Of a stretch of 64,000 bases of DNA, positions 12,430 through 27,640 are shown in pieces. Positions within the stretch are counted from its first letter, which is position 1; every line of letters begins with the position of its first letter. The position numbers and the translations under genes are program-made. This DNA comes from Torreya grandis (lineage: Eukaryota > Streptophyta > Pinopsida > Cupressales > Taxaceae), in contig JARHVA010000006.1 of NCBI GenBank assembly GCA_037957365.1, positions 10,746,001 through 10,810,000 on the forward strand, given 5' to 3'. Under the pieces are notes generated by a model. It saw nothing but the letters and a program-made list of their open reading frames with translations, was not told the origin of the DNA and did not search any database.

Positions 12430-14390
12430 AGAAGACTTATGGTGCTAGGTGAATAGCTGAATGGAAAAGAGAGTTGGTGACTTACTCTTCCTGCCTGTCA
12501 GAGTTGGCTAGAATCTGAGTGGATCCAGATCTAACATGCCTCTGACATATATGTATTCTACTTGTCCTTGGAAGCCTACTAAATGTTGGTCCTTTCTATT
12601 GGTGCTCCTCACCAAGAAATCAATGGTTGATGGCTCATCACCATAAGCCTTTTGATCTGCACATTCCTTCTACAATGTATCATGGTCTGACTTGTTCCCA
12701 TCTACCTTGCTGAAAATCTTGTCAGACTCATCCTCTGATTGCAATTGGCCTTCTTGAAGAAGGGTGACTGTGGTGATGTCTGAAATGGAATCACAAAATG
12801 ATTGCTCATCCCATAGAACATCACCTCTCTATTTAAAACTCTCTTCTTCAAAGCATTCCTCCAAGAAGACAGACCTCTCTTTTTCCTCTTTGCTAATTAG
12901 GACCTCTAGATGTTCAAAAGTATCCTCCTGATCCTCCTCCAACTCAGGCTCCTCAGTGTAGATGCCCTCATTATTAAAACAGCAAGGAAGTTCATCAAAT
13001 AAAGGGTAAGAGAGCTTACCATGCATTTGTTCCTCTTCAAATTGCTAGAACATCCGCATATATGCAAGACTTGCATCTTCTCCAATGCTAATAAGGTCTT
13101 CACAAGGAGCATCAATGACGATTTCTTCTTCATTATCACTCGTGACAGCCTCTTGAAAGACTATAGATTGGATCTTTTGCTCCTCACTTGCCTCTTGTAA
13201 AACAAGTTCTTCTTTGAGAAGGGGCGAAGTGGAAAAAACATGTGGAAGGGGAGGCAGTCCTTGAGCTAGAATCTAATGATTCTCCTCTCTCCATTTGATC
13301 AGTACTTCATCAATATTAGGCACGGCTTGATAACTCTCTTAGAAATGTGTAGGTGGGGTGTGTTCGGGCATGGAATGTGTTGTTTGGTCTGAACCGTCCA
13401 CCACACATTGGCTGAGGAATTTCTCTTTGGATTCCAACTTTGTTATTCACCTATCCAAATCTTCCTGGAAAAGCCTTTCCCAGGAGTCACAATCATTATC
13501 AGGGGCAGGAGTAGCTTCAGCTTCTTCAAGGTTTTGAGAAAAACCTTGCTCTTCTTCTTCTTTTCTACTCCATGATTCTACTGTTCTCCCCCAATTTAGG
13601 ATCTCTGAATTAAAATTTTGCTCCTGTGAATAGGCAGCAACTTTGTTGTCCACAAGGTCCTGAGGCTCCTCCACAAGGTCTAAAAATTTCATCACTTTTT
13701 CAAGAAGCAGCTTTATCCTAGCCTCTAAGTCTTCAATTTTTCTGCTAGGTTATCCTGGAAGAGTCTCTCTTGGAGGTGACTAGCATCATCCTATTGAGTA
13801 GGATTAGCTTTGAGCAAGATGTGTTGGTTCGTGGCATTCCTCCCAGTGGAAAATTCATAATCTAAGGAATTTAGAAGGTTCATTTCCATGGGAGGTTGCT
13901 CTGATGTCATCTGATGTTGGAAGACTAGGTGCACTAGGTTGAGAGTAGGTGCATGTAATGCACTGGAGTGAGCAAGTGCAATATGATAGAAAGGATTTGA
14001 TGCAAAAGAGGGGTTTTTTTAGGATAGGAGGGGGACGTGCAAGGCTAGCTGCTTTGGAAAAAAGGATTTTTCAATTTGGTGCTTCCTCCTCTATGGACTA
14101 TATGGCCTGTGCTTGCCTAAACAAGCACTCCTCTTCATACATCAGCTCATGCTGATATCTATACTTCTCTTCCAGCCTGTTAATTTCCAATTCTAGGGCC
14201 ATTTCATTTTTCATTACAGGGCAACTAGGAGAGAAGAAATGATTTTTGATGGCATCAGGCTGCACTTAACCAATAGATTTATCTCAGAGTTGCCATTGGT
14301 GTTTGATGCAGAAGCCTTTGAAGGTTGGTCGGTTGAAGAACACACCAAAATTCTTCAATTCTTTGGAGAAAACCTTTCCTAGTTGGTCCC
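12430..14390 (-). pseudogene. Minus-strand acidic, Glu/Gln-rich ORF of element B, family unknown
   Basis: Read on the minus strand, protein-like sequence starts close to the right LTR and continues leftwards to about 12480, with a few stops and frame changes (near 13790-13930 and about 13440). Identifiable open blocks are 13447-13695, 12829-13026 and a stretch near 14060-14215 with heptad-like Leu/Glu/Arg content. A short motif of the form ERLFQ(D/E)(N/D)L recurs (near 13750 and 13450). No gag knuckle or enzyme motif is visible. If B is minus-strand this is its gag-like product; if plus-strand, it is an antisense ORF, a feature known in some Tat-lineage elements such as Grande. Confidence 0.55.
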
Positions 14391-14407
14391 ACCAGGCGTG
14401 TCAAAAC
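14384..14407 (-). promoter_or_regulatory. Alternative primer-binding-like sequence at the right internal end of B
   Basis: On the minus strand the bases right after the LTR read TTTTGACACGCCTGGTGGGA. This resembles the TTGGCACGCC..GTGGGAC motif that borders LTRs in several plant Gypsy families. It would make B a minus-strand element whose ORF is sense. I cannot choose between the two ends from sequence alone. Confidence 0.4.
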
Positions 14408-16487
<2,080 letters not shown>

Positions 16488-16492
16488 GTTAC

Positions 16493-16579
16493 TATTGTGA
16501 GAGTGCTTGAAAATAAAGAAACAAAGTGAGTTGTATATTGTTTTATGATGTGTGTTGACATCAATGACAAAGGGGAGAT
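16493..16579 (+). promoter_or_regulatory. Element A distal internal segment and polypurine tract
   Basis: The short remainder of element A after element B. It ends in GACATCAATGACAAAGGGGAGAT, with the polypurine tract AAAGGGGAGA at 16569-16578 just before TGTTAG of the 3' LTR. Plus-strand DNA synthesis of a Copia element primes at such a tract, and it confirms the + orientation. Confidence 0.85.
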
Positions 16580-19521
16580 TGTTAGAGAGTTTTAAATGAT
16601 GTCATGGTGATTTCATGGAGGTTTCCAAGTGATTGGATGAAGTGCCTTGATATTTTAAGTGATAATGACAAAGTGTGCAATGTGCTTATCCAAGTATGTT
16701 TGAAGTAGGCTTGGTTGATCTTCAGAGTTTGACTATTTAGAGATGATTAAGGATGAATCTATAGTATTGAGTTTGTGAAATAGGTCATATACTAGGTCAA
16801 GGATAAATTGATTGATTTTGTGCATAATTTTAATTCTTCTCCTAGTCCATAGTTCTCATCTAGACATTCTGGGTCTAATGGTAGAAAATTTGAGTAGGCA
16901 GTTTGCTGACATCACAATTGCCATATGTGTATGAGTTAGGGGGAGTTGGTCATATGGTTGTAATAGAATTTGTGTGTAGTTTCTATGCATTAAATTTTAG
17001 GTCATGTGATGAAGTGAAACATAATATAATCAAGTGAAAATTTAGGCTCCCAGACAATTTGATAATGTTTTCCCATAGCCAAATTTGCAATGTGGCAAGA
17101 AAAGTTGAGTAGGAATTTTGATGTAGTAATATTTTGCACGTGTGGTAGTTTCAAAAGAAAATGATCATATGGGTTTATTCAATTTTTTTCCTAGTTTATA
17201 TGGATTAAAATTTAGGTCATGAAATGAAGTGCATCAAAATAATTCATGTGAAAAGCTGGCCTTCTAGATAGTTTTTAACATAGTTGGCTTTGTGGTAGAA
17301 AAATATGAGTGAGTAGATTAATGAAGTTATTTGTCATATGCACAAAGGTTATATCAAAATATTTATATATGGTTGTAATATAATATGTGAGGTTATAATA
17401 TGGTCCAAATTTTAGATTATGCATCTAAATGCAACAAATTTATTGAGGTTCAAAGTTGGCTTTTTAGGCAGATTGTAATAGTCCCCATACTTAGTCATTT
17501 TGCATGATGTTAAAGATCATGCTAAGATGGGGATCCAATAGTTCACAAGAGTTCATATATTTATATGTATGGTGTGTATTAATTCAAATGGGTCAAATTT
17601 TTCAATGCTTAAACTAGGTAAAGATTGAGATCCTTACAAAAATATCAACAAAACGTGTTTGTTCCAAGGGGTCAAGAAGTAGCATGATGAGGACAAATGT
17701 TTAATGTTTAACGTTGAGCAGAGGTAAAGAACAAGATTATTTATAATATCAATGGTGAGTGGGTGTTTATAATGATTTATATAAATGGTTCATATTAAAT
17801 TCAAGAGGTCAAAGTGACAATTTAATATCATTGTTAAATCAAGGACAATCCCGTAGAGATCGATGGTGCGTATGTGGTCAAGATTGTAAGATTGCACGAG
17901 ATGAGGTTAATTGGCCAAAGTTTAATGTTTGGGAAGTGTAAAATTATGAGTTAAAGTTAAAATAATATTTATGATGTTTATTTAATCTAATATTCAAGGG
18001 AATGAGATGTGAGCAAAGTGACTAAGTTTTAACCATGATCGTTTGAATTCAAATATTCAAATTTGTGAAGGAAAGACCAATGTCTAGTTTTTGGGCCATA
18101 TCTTTTGATATAGATAAAATTTGCTTATGGTGTAAAAATATAATTTGTAGAGGACTCCAAGGTGAATATATAAATATAAATTTTAAGATTTTAAAGTGTG
18201 TATAGTCAAAGTTATGAAGGTTCAAAGTTGACTATGTTTTTGTATATGTTATGCAAGTGACCTGAGAAGGATGTTTGAACTTGTTTTGATGTTGTTTCGA
18301 TGTCTCATGATGAATTAGATATTGGAGAGTGTTGTAAAATATATGAGGATGATCTATGTGTTTTTTTTAAGTGTGATCAATCCATATTCAATATGAATAA
18401 AGATTAAGAAGTTGATTATGTGTTCATTCATGGTGTTCCTAAGTACCACGTCAGTGTTTGAGTTGATTGAGCATACGTAGATGTGAGAAAAGATGAATAT
18501 GATAATTTGAGGATAACTAAGAGATCATGTAGAGTGGAATTATGCTTTTTTAATTGGTCATGTGTTTTTTTTATCAATTAAGTGCTAAATAGGTGAATAG
18601 GTCTCTATGAGACCTATAAGAGCTACGAGGGCCTAATTGAAAGGTGTAACTACTTAAGGGTGACCCATAGATGACCTAAAAATATTGTTTTGAGTTTTGT
18701 ATTAATGTGAGAGAATATTTAAGGGTTAAGGTAAGTCTAATGGATGATCAAGGTGTTGATAATCATTTATGCTTTATAAATAGTGAAACCAAAGATGATG
18801 GTTTTTAGGTGTGTGAGGGGCTTATGTGTGTGGTTTAGAGTGAAGGGTTGAGAGGTGAAGGAGAGTAAGTTTACCCAACGAAGGGTTGTTTATAAGAGTA
18901 GATTAAGGTATGTGTGTATGACCATTTTTTCATATTGTTGATGTGGTGATAGAGTTGTTGTTAATGAGTGAAGAGTGATCCAAAAGGTGGCTTTGGATGC
19001 ATTGAGTGTGCAGAGTTGAAAAAATCTGATGTAATATATATCTCCATTAGATTGATAGGAAATTAGTTTTATAGGAGATGTACTATTCATAGGTGTTGTT
19101 TTGGCTACTCAACATCTAGGGGGTTGTAGCCTCCTTGCAAGGTGAAACTTGCTAAAGGTCTAGTTGTTGTGGTAGCTCAGCTAGAAAAGTGTAGTAGCTT
19201 ATTATGGGATTGCAGTCTCACTAAAATAAGGGATGGTAGTTCCTTGATCAGTTGCTATTGGTCTAAATTAGTTATTGTTAGTATAGGATAGTAGTCCAAT
19301 TGTAGGTTTTAATGTGTTTTCTCCCCCAAGAGGCTTTACCATATATGTCATGTGTTATGTGTTTGATCTTGCATTGTCTCTCTTGTTCATTAATATGAAT
19401 GATGTGTATGCTTCATGAATGCTTATGGTAACTGATTAAGAGTTTTGAAAGGTTTGAAATTGAAGTTGGATTATCTAGGCTCATTAATTCACATGCCCTC
19501 TCAATTATTGTACCTCTAACA
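16580..19521 (+). repeat. Element A 3' LTR
   Basis: 2942 bases with matching terminal inverted repeats TGTTAGAG and CTCTAACA. The ~200-base tandem units are at about 16890, 17104 and 17304 to 17475. The open frames 17759-17941 and 18890-19090 have no protein character and are not conserved in the 5' copy. Confidence 0.88.
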
Positions 19522-22420
19522 ACACCTCCTTATCCAGTTCAAGATCAAGAACAAATAATTCAATACCTTGATAGTATACCATCTATTATCGAACAAGTCT
19601 AATAAAAACCTTACTATATTACCATGCCATCAAACTATAACCCATAATTGTTAGATTGTCACTTGATTGAAAATAAGGATGAGGTTTTGGTTATATCCAT
19701 ATATGTATGGGACAAGTTTCTAGAAGACTTTCCCCATGAAAACCTATCTAATCTAGTTAGAGTGCCTAGAAATGTACCTTATACCCAAACTATCGAACAT
19801 GCCTTAACTAGTTACACTCAAGCGCTCATGCCGATGTCACACCATGATCCAAATATGATTTAAAAGGGAAAGGGAAGCATGAAGTACCAATTCATGCAAA
19901 TAAAATAAGAATATTATACTTATCTTAATCTAACACAAAATTTCATTGCTATGGCCATATCGAATACTCTGCTTATAGAGATAACTCCTTCAACAAGAGT
20001 TCCAGTTGATTCATTGGGTTAATATAATATGAATGTGGACCCATTTGGCCAAAGTAATTAGGTAAGTAACATGTTTAATGTCCCATTCATTGAATAAGTA
20101 ATTATTGATTCTACTCAGGACCATGTGCCAAATATAGTGGATAACATGTAAGTGTCTTCTAATTCAGGCCAAGATGGGTTAAATGCACCACCAAATAACC
20201 CCCAAAAATAATTACCTCTTGATAATACCATGAGTGGTTTTAAATATTAGGGGGTAGTAATGCCTAGTTCCCAACCATAGTAGGTTAGTCCCACTCCTCA
20301 ACCAGTTGCTTTTTCAAGCACACAATAATAGGGGATAAGCAATCATGTACCAACCAATGTTTTACCTCAGTAAGTGATGAATATTATCCCACCTCAATAG
20401 GTGATAAATAATAGTCTCTAGCCAATTACACACTCCAATTTAACACCTTAACAAGGATAAACAAAAGTTCCATCTCAAAAGGTAGTGATAAATGTACCTC
20501 AACAAGATCAGACCAATGTACCTCAATAATCTAGACATTGTCTAATCAACAATACATTACTATTAGTTAATGAAAAATACCAAACACCCAATAAACATAT
20601 AGTTCACAATCAGTGTTTGTTCAATATATAGGTTTGACCCAACATGTGCCACATAATTAAAGATAGGGCCTTAGTCAAAAACAAGTACCCTTTATTTAGT
20701 TAGGTTTGACTAGTTGGTAGCAAGTCCTTACTCAAACTCAATAGACATAGTACCTTCCAAAAATCCATATACTTCCATCACAACATCAATTCCATTAGAC
20801 CCAAGGCCATATTTCAAATCTAAACTATAATATTAACTAGAAATGCATGCAATATCAACAACCCAATCCGAATGTGTGAATGCATATTTTTGGTTGATTA
20901 GTCCATCAAACAACCATTCCACAATACTCCATACCTTCATTATACCCCGATTAAGGTAATCCACCTTTGACCACCCAATCACAACCACAACCAAATGTGC
21001 CATCAGTTTTCTTGGCCAAAGAACTACAATAGATGAAGGATGTAATTATAATCATTCAAATGGGAAAGCATGCCAAGAAGTTCAAATTGGATGACATGTA
21101 TTCATACCCATTTAACATGGAGTATCTTTAGATACCATTTCCTCTAGGTTATGAGCCACTAAAATTTGATAAATACAAGGGTAAAGGAGACCCTAAAGAG
21201 CATCTAAAGGAGTTTTTTATCACTTTCCAGCCAATGGCCTATATAGACATTTACCTACTTATTCTTTTTCCTCGAAGTCTAGCTGGACAGGCTTTGGAGT
21301 GGCTTTTTAAGTTTCCAAAGAACTTGGTATTTCAATTTGATGATCTATTGGATAAGTTTGTACAACATTTCTCCTACAATATCAAGCATTAGATTTTAGT
21401 AGTAGATTTAAGTCAGGCCAAGAAAAAAGTTGGCGAGAGCTTTGTGAGTTATTTATAGAGATGGAGAATGCTTTCTAGTTGTTTCACCCACAATCTACTA
21501 GATAAACAATTGGTAGTTGTGTTTACTAAAAATTTTCATAGTCAAACATCTTATCACTTGGAGATTCAATATGCTCATACATTCAAATAGATCATTAAGA
21601 AAGGCATACAGATTAAGACCCTTATCAATAAAGGGGTTATCAAGTTGTCTTATTCAAACCAAAATTAGAGCCAAAACCAAAATCATGGCCCAAGTTAGAC
21701 CCTTGCCCGAATCTAAGTGCAAACATCTACACCTTCTCAAGATAATAATTATTAAAAATCTAATCCATATAATCACAACAAGAATGTTGTTGATAATGGA
21801 GTAACTGAGTCCCATCACATTCAAATGGTACAATCATTGTCTGCTCAACCTATGCCATAAATATAGCTATTCCACAAATTTAGCATATCTAACAAGCACA
21901 ACTTATGCCTTAACCTAGGCCAACTCCTCAAATTATACAACCACCACCCTTGCAAACCCTTCCTTGAAGAAGAAGACCCATTATTAGAGTCTTCAGTGAT
22001 CGTGGTGAGCCTATTGAAGTAGTGTTTTTAAAAATATCCATGGCCAACATGATTAGTTGGTTGATTACCAAACACTTTCCTAAAGGTATACCTTATCTAG
22101 ATTGGTACAAAGAGCATGAGTTCTATAAATAATATCATGTTCATGGACATTCTATATGTTGGTGTGTATAACTGAAGCACCTTATTGAAAATATGTTAGA
22201 AAATGGAGAGATCCAATTGGATAATAAAACATTTATTTCCAATCAAAACCTAGGTATCTACGAAAATCATTTTCCAAAACACAACAATACCAATTAGCAA
22301 CAAAAACAATACAGACCATAGACATAACATTAGAAATAATATTATCAGTATTAACAACAATAATATCAACTAAAAAATGGAAGGAAATAAGGCCAAAATG
22401 ACCCTAATAATCAATAGATT
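19522..22420 (+). pseudogene. gag: G1 gag, main part
   Basis: Continues the fragment that ends at 2955. After a target-site copy (19522-19526) the frame proceeds in phase (open at 19648-19863), then through a Pro/Gln-rich linker of about 1 kb with many TAA/TAG at Gln-compatible sites. The Retrotrans_gag core lies at about 21085-21500: an acidic DMYSYPF-like start, a KFDKYKGKGDPKEHLKEF segment and a GQALEWLF segment. The C-terminus near 22105-22200 keeps a YHVHGHS...LKHLIENMLENGEI module typical of Tat-type gag, with its first Cys changed to Tyr. Frameshifts are present, and open frame 21517-21804 is out of phase with the coding sequence. Capsid and nucleocapsid role is inferred from the family. 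Confidence 0.75.
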
Positions 22421-23094
22421 TACCATGCAGTTGTAAATAACTACAATAAAGTTGTAGGTCATATTGTAGGAGGTCATGTATCTAATATTACCATCAATCC
22501 TAGACCAAATACTAATATACCAATACTGTTATCTAAAAATGCCAATCAAAGTACCAATGTTGGTAATCCCTATTTGACTTATGACCATATCCAAGCACAA
22601 CAAAAACCAAGGATTACAATTTCAGGACCCTATACTGATAACTCTTTATTGCCCCATGACTACATTCAAGTGCATTGACAATCAAGACTTACCCTCTTTG
22701 GCCCATCTCCATAATTTGTTATGATAGTCCTATATCCAATCCAAATTGTGTAGTCATAACTTGATGGCTTAAAATATCCATACTAGGCCCATAACCCATT
22801 ACCAATGAGTTGATACAACCCACTATGCTGACTAGGAACAAGCCAATTACTATTAAGGAAAAGACATGATATTATGAAACAAATCCAAAATACACCTACA
22901 CAAATTTTTATTTTGGATTTGTTATGTACATCTATCATCCATAAGAATATCCTTACAAAACTCCTAGGCCAATCCCAAGTTACAAATCATATTACACCAA
23001 ATAAATTTTAGGCTTTGGTTGGACACCTAACCCCAGGCTAATAGTTGACCTTCAACCAAAATGACATGTCATCCCTTGGCCCTCTCTATAACAA
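22421..23094 (+). pseudogene. G1 gag-protease linker, strongly decayed
   Basis: Protein-like only in short blocks (for instance near 22720-22790 and 22960-23030), full of TAA/TAG codons. No motif is assigned. It joins gag to the protease and probably belongs to the same polyprotein. Confidence 0.4.
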
Positions 23095-23278
23095 CCCATT
23101 ATACAATGAAGTTATCATCACATGACATAAAGTTAAATGTGTCCACATATACAATAGATTAGGTTTGAATATTGTGTCTCTAAAGCTAATCAAGCATCTA
23201 GGATATACAGTATGTGACCTTCAGCCAGAGACTATTACTATCAAGGATTATGATAATAAAGAGTGGGAATAACAAGGG
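23095..23278 (+). pseudogene. pol: G1 protease, N-terminal part
   Basis: Protein-like sequence NRLGLNIVSLKLIKHLGY (about 23153-23206), followed by a DLQPETITIKDYDNKEWE-like block, corresponds to the middle of Gypsy retropepsins, after the catalytic Asp region. It stops at the target site AAGGG (23274-23278), where element C inserted, and resumes in the same frame at 30381. Confidence 0.65.
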
Positions 23279-24248
23279 TGTTAAGCATAAAATATACGAA
23301 GAGGGGGGTGAATCAATATATTATATATCTTTTACTTAAACTAATTTATTTTTTTTAACTATTTGATCACACATTCAAGATATGCAATAAAACTGAAACA
23401 ATAACATGCACCACATAAGAGAAAGAGAGCAACACTAGATTTTTACATGCAAACCCAAAGTGGGAAAAACCACAAAGAACAATCTCAAGTATATGAATGA
23501 GCACCAACTCAAATTACAATGTTTGTAATCACCAACTTGCAGGAGCACTAACCCCTTTGCCGAGCACCAACACAACAACTATTTGTGAACACCAACCCAC
23601 AGGAGCACCAACCCCTCTTGTGTATAAAACACAACTATCTCTCCACATTTCTTAATCAATAAATGATAGAACCCTACAATATCTCTTGCTTTTCTCTCCT
23701 CTAAAATAAATACAAACCATGCACTCTCTTGTATATTACAAATGGCTTCTCAAGCCTTTATTTATAGATTTCCAAATGACCTTTGGCATTCACCCTTTAT
23801 GACCCTTCAATCCTCATGTAAAATGACACCAAACTTGCATGACCTTTCGTATCCTTGCATTTGAAAACTCACATGGTGACCCTTCATAAGAAGATGCATC
23901 TTTTCCTTTTTTGTCTTTATCTTGGTGACTTTTCGTATTCCTCAAAGTGTTATTTCATGGAAAAATGCACCATACCCTCTTTTGTCTTCACATGGTGACT
24001 CTTGGAATTTCTCAAGATAATTTTTCATGAGAAAATTCATCCCATTCCTCTTTTGTCTTTACCCCATGACTCTTTGACTTCTCCATGGGCCCTCTTTTGA
24101 CTTATATGCAACTAAAAATATATTTATTAATATTAAATAAATATTAACACACATTAGCCAAGATATGAATATTAAAAACACCATTAAATGTAATGAGGCC
24201 TTTATCACCAATGCTATACCTTTGACATCAATGACAATATTTCCAATA
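23279..24248 (-). repeat. Element C 3' LTR
   Basis: Aligns with 29366-30375. Near 23494-23630 it carries several copies of GAGCACCAAC, each 25 to 50 bases apart; the sister LTR has an extra unit. It ends TCCAATA where the sister ends TCCAACA. Confidence 0.9.
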
Positions 24249-24260
24249 ATCTCCCCCTTT
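24249..24260 (-). promoter_or_regulatory. Element C polypurine tract
   Basis: On the minus strand this reads AAAGGGGGAGAT directly before the 3' LTR, and is preceded by ATCAATGAT-like sequence as in many plant Copia elements. Confidence 0.85.
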
Positions 24261-24514
24261 ATCATTGATGGCAACCTCAAACTAAAACTGGTACATCCTA
24301 AAACCTACACATACTACTATTTGAAAAACATACAATAACTCCCCTTTATTGTAGCAACCTGCACTTGTTTTTTGTACCTATTTTGTATCTATTTTTGCAC
24401 TTGTACCTATACCTATACTTGTTTCTATTCTCTTACCCTTTGACATCAATGGCAAAGGGCTTATCCTGGAGCTAACACTTATCTTCATCTCAATTGATGA
24501 TGATCCTCAATGGT

Positions 24515-25960
24515 AGAAAGTTAAAGAAATTACTCCCAACTTCTCCTGTAGATACTCAAATGTGTATTTTAGTAGTGCCTTTATGAAAATATCTGCAATC
24601 TACTGTGTAGTACTGATATATTCCATCTTAACCTATTGATATACAACCTGCTCTCTCAAGAAGTGATATCTAGTGAAAATATGTTTTTTTTAATGCATCA
24701 CTAGATTTTTCAAAATATTAATAGAACTTGTGTTGTCAAAAAAATTGAAATAGGTTCATCATATTTTACCTTGATATCTTCCAAAGTTTGCTTCATCAAA
24801 AAAACTTGAGCACAACATAATACTGCTATAATATTTCTGCTTCAGATGTAAAAAGTGATAATAAATTCTACTTCTTGCTTAGCCATGATACTAAGCTATC
24901 ACTAAGGAAGAAAGCTCCTCCACTTATACTCTTTTTTTCATCCAAAAACCTACCCAATCTGAATCTGTATAACCAACCAAAGTGAAATCTCTACCTGTGG
25001 AATATCACAATCCATAATCCAATGTCCCCTTGATATATCTGAATATTTTCTTTACCAACTAAACATGACTATATGTTGAAGCTGACTGATATCTTACAAC
25101 CATACCTACTATATGTATAATGTTTATCCTCAATGCTATCAAATATAAAAAATTACAAATCATAGATCTATACAAAAATTGATCAGTAATAGGTGAATCT
25201 TCATCCTTGCTCACCATATTTTCTATACTCATTGGCGTGCCAACTAGTGCACAATCCTCAAAAACAAATTTCTTCAACATTTCCTTGGCATAATTAATTT
25301 GAGATATGAAAATTCCTTTATCTGACTGAAATATTTATAACCCTAATAAAAATAACAATTCTCCAAGCATAGACATCTCCAATTATTTTTGCATATTTAA
25401 AAAAAATTCTTTTGTCATATTTTCAATGTTTTCTCCAAAAATGATGTCATTAACATATACCACAACAATCAATTGATTCTCACCTTCTATTTTGATGTAC
25501 AGATTATTGTCAACAAATCCTCTCTTAAAACCTTAATCTTGTAGGTACTTATCAAGTCTTGCATACCAAGCTCTAGGAGCTTGTTTCAATCTATATAGTG
25601 TTTTCTTCAATCTACATACATGGCTACTAATATTTGAGAGAATAAATCCCTCACACTGCTCAATGTAGACCTCTTCTTGTAGATTCCCATTTAGGAATGC
25701 ATATTTGACATCCATCTGAAACACTTTGAAAATTTTAAACATTGCATATGCAAGAAACACTCTAATAGTCTCTAGCCTTGCCATTGGTGTAAAAGTTTTT
25801 TCAAAATCTATTCCCTCAATTTGAACATATCCTTTACATACTAATCTTGCTTTATTCCTGGTTACTTCTCCATTTTCATTCAACTTATTTCTATAAACCC
25901 ATTTTATTCCTATCACATTATGATCTTTTGGTCTAGGCACTAATTCCCAAGTATAATTCT
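24515..25960 (-). pseudogene. pol: Element C reverse transcriptase and RNase H
   Basis: The RVT_2 domain is nearly open at 25533-25940 ([16 protein letters not shown]..., [43 protein letters not shown]). The catalytic box at 25446-25457 (minus) reads YVND in place of YVDD, which removes one metal-binding Asp. The thumb and connection follow (open 25059-25280). RNase H is visible from a YTDSDWVG block near 24960-25000 to an HFLREQV-like end near 24640-24660. Stops are mostly TAA/TAG. It normally synthesises element cDNA and removes the RNA template; this copy cannot. Confidence 0.85.
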
Positions 25961-25979
25961 TTTCTATCTAACTTAATTC

Positions 25980-27145
25980 TGCATCCATTGCCTTAATCAA
26001 TTGCTTACCATGTCTAGCTTCTAAAAAAGTTCTAGGCTAAATTTTAGATAACAAAGAGAAATTAACTTGTTTAAATTCACTTACCATCATTATTTTTGGT
26101 ATGAATTCTTTCATTTATGTCCTCGATGATTCACTTTCATTATGATTTCTTTGGACATATTTGGATGAGGTTTTAGTGTCCTTTTTCTCCTTCTTCTCAT
26201 CTTCATCTAATTTTTCAAAGTCTTCCTCTTCAATGATTTCAAGAATGTATATTGGATCACTGATTATTTGTGTTCCATCTTCTATCCTGACACTTGCACT
26301 TTCAACTATTTTCTTGGTTCTTTTGTTATAACATTTATAAGCTTTACTTTTTATATAATAACCAAGAAATATACCTTCATCTACTCTATATCTAAACTTA
26401 CCGAGTTTTTCATTGATTCTTTTTATGAAGCATCTACTACCAAAAACTTTGAAATAATAAATTATTACTAGTTTATCTTTCCATAGCTCATAAGGAGTCT
26501 TGTCACTATTGACTCTCAATAATGCTCTATTCTGAATATGCACTAACGTAGCAACTGCCTCTCTCCAATATTTATCTGGTATCTTGGATTCATTCAACAT
26601 TATCCTTTTCATCTCTTGAACTATTTTATTTCTATGTTTAACTACTCTATTTTATTGTGGAGTTCTAGTTGTTGAATAATGTCTCTTTATTCTATGATCT
26701 TCACAAAATTCAATAAATTGATTTGACATGAATTCTCCTCCTCGATCTAATCTTAAACACTTAATCTTCAAACTAGTTTTATTTTCAATTAATGCTTTGA
26801 AATATCTGAAAGCTTCTACTTTTTTATTTAAAAATATTACCCATGTCATACATGAAAAATCATCAATAAGAAATATGAAATATTTATTTAGTACTTTGAG
26901 TTCTCATAGGTTTAGTGTGAACAAGCTCTAACATCTAAGTGGTTGAGTACTCTTTTTTTTGAACCACCTTCTGGCCTACTTCCCATGCTGACAAGGTTCA
27001 CAAAGCATGTTGGATGGCTTTGTAATACTTGAAAGATTTTTGACTACTTGCTTCTTGCTGATGTTGACAAAATTGTCAAAATTTATGTGTCCCATTCTCC
27101 TGTGTCATAGTGAAAATTTTTTAATCTGACTCAAACAACATCTTT
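25980..27145 (-). pseudogene. pol: Element C integrase
   Basis: GAG-pre-integrase and zinc-binding remnants lie near 27000-27250. The DDE core runs from an IDDFSCMTWVIFL block (about 26835-26875), through LRLDRGGEFMSNQFIEFC (26700-26760), to the NRVVKHRNK block at 26620-26655. The last shows Lys (26637-26639) where the catalytic Glu belongs, a GAA-to-AAA change. The C-terminal domain is open at 26115-26612. Integrase inserts the cDNA; without the Glu it would be inactive. Confidence 0.85.
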
Positions 27146-27149
27146 TACC

Positions 27150-27640
27150 TTTGATGTCTGATAATATATTTGACTTACAGTCAAAAGATTATGCTTAAAA
27201 CCTTCTACATACAAAACATTTTTATTTTTAGTTCTACCATTATCCAAATTTAGTGTACCTTTTTCAACTATTCTAGTAGTAGTATTATCTCTGAATTTCA
27301 CTATGCCACATTGATCTTCTTCAAGGTTATAAACTTTATCTTATCTCCTATCATGTGCCTTGAACATCCACTATCAATGAACCATGGCTTTTTCTCATTT
27401 CTTACATGCAAAGCTATCTGTACCAACATATATTTTTTATGTTATTTCTTCTGCCATGAACCATTTGAACTTTCTTCTTGATGAATGGAGCCTTGAAACA
27501 TTGATCTTTCTTGACTGACATGAACATGCTTCTATAGTACCAAGTTATGTGTCTGAAGTTGTTACACTTGTAACATACTATGGCCTCTTCATTAAAGCCA
27601 GATAAAAGAACAAAAGAGTTGTGGCTTCTACTTGACTTTG
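27150..27640 (-). pseudogene. pol: Element C protease and second zinc knuckle
   Basis: The retropepsin signature WFIDSGCSRHM is intact at about 27355-27384 (minus), with the usual Copia DSGCSxHM form. Just upstream in the reading direction, near 27555-27600, is a CYKCNNFRHITWY block, a knuckle missing its last Cys. A frame change follows the active site. Confidence 0.8.
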
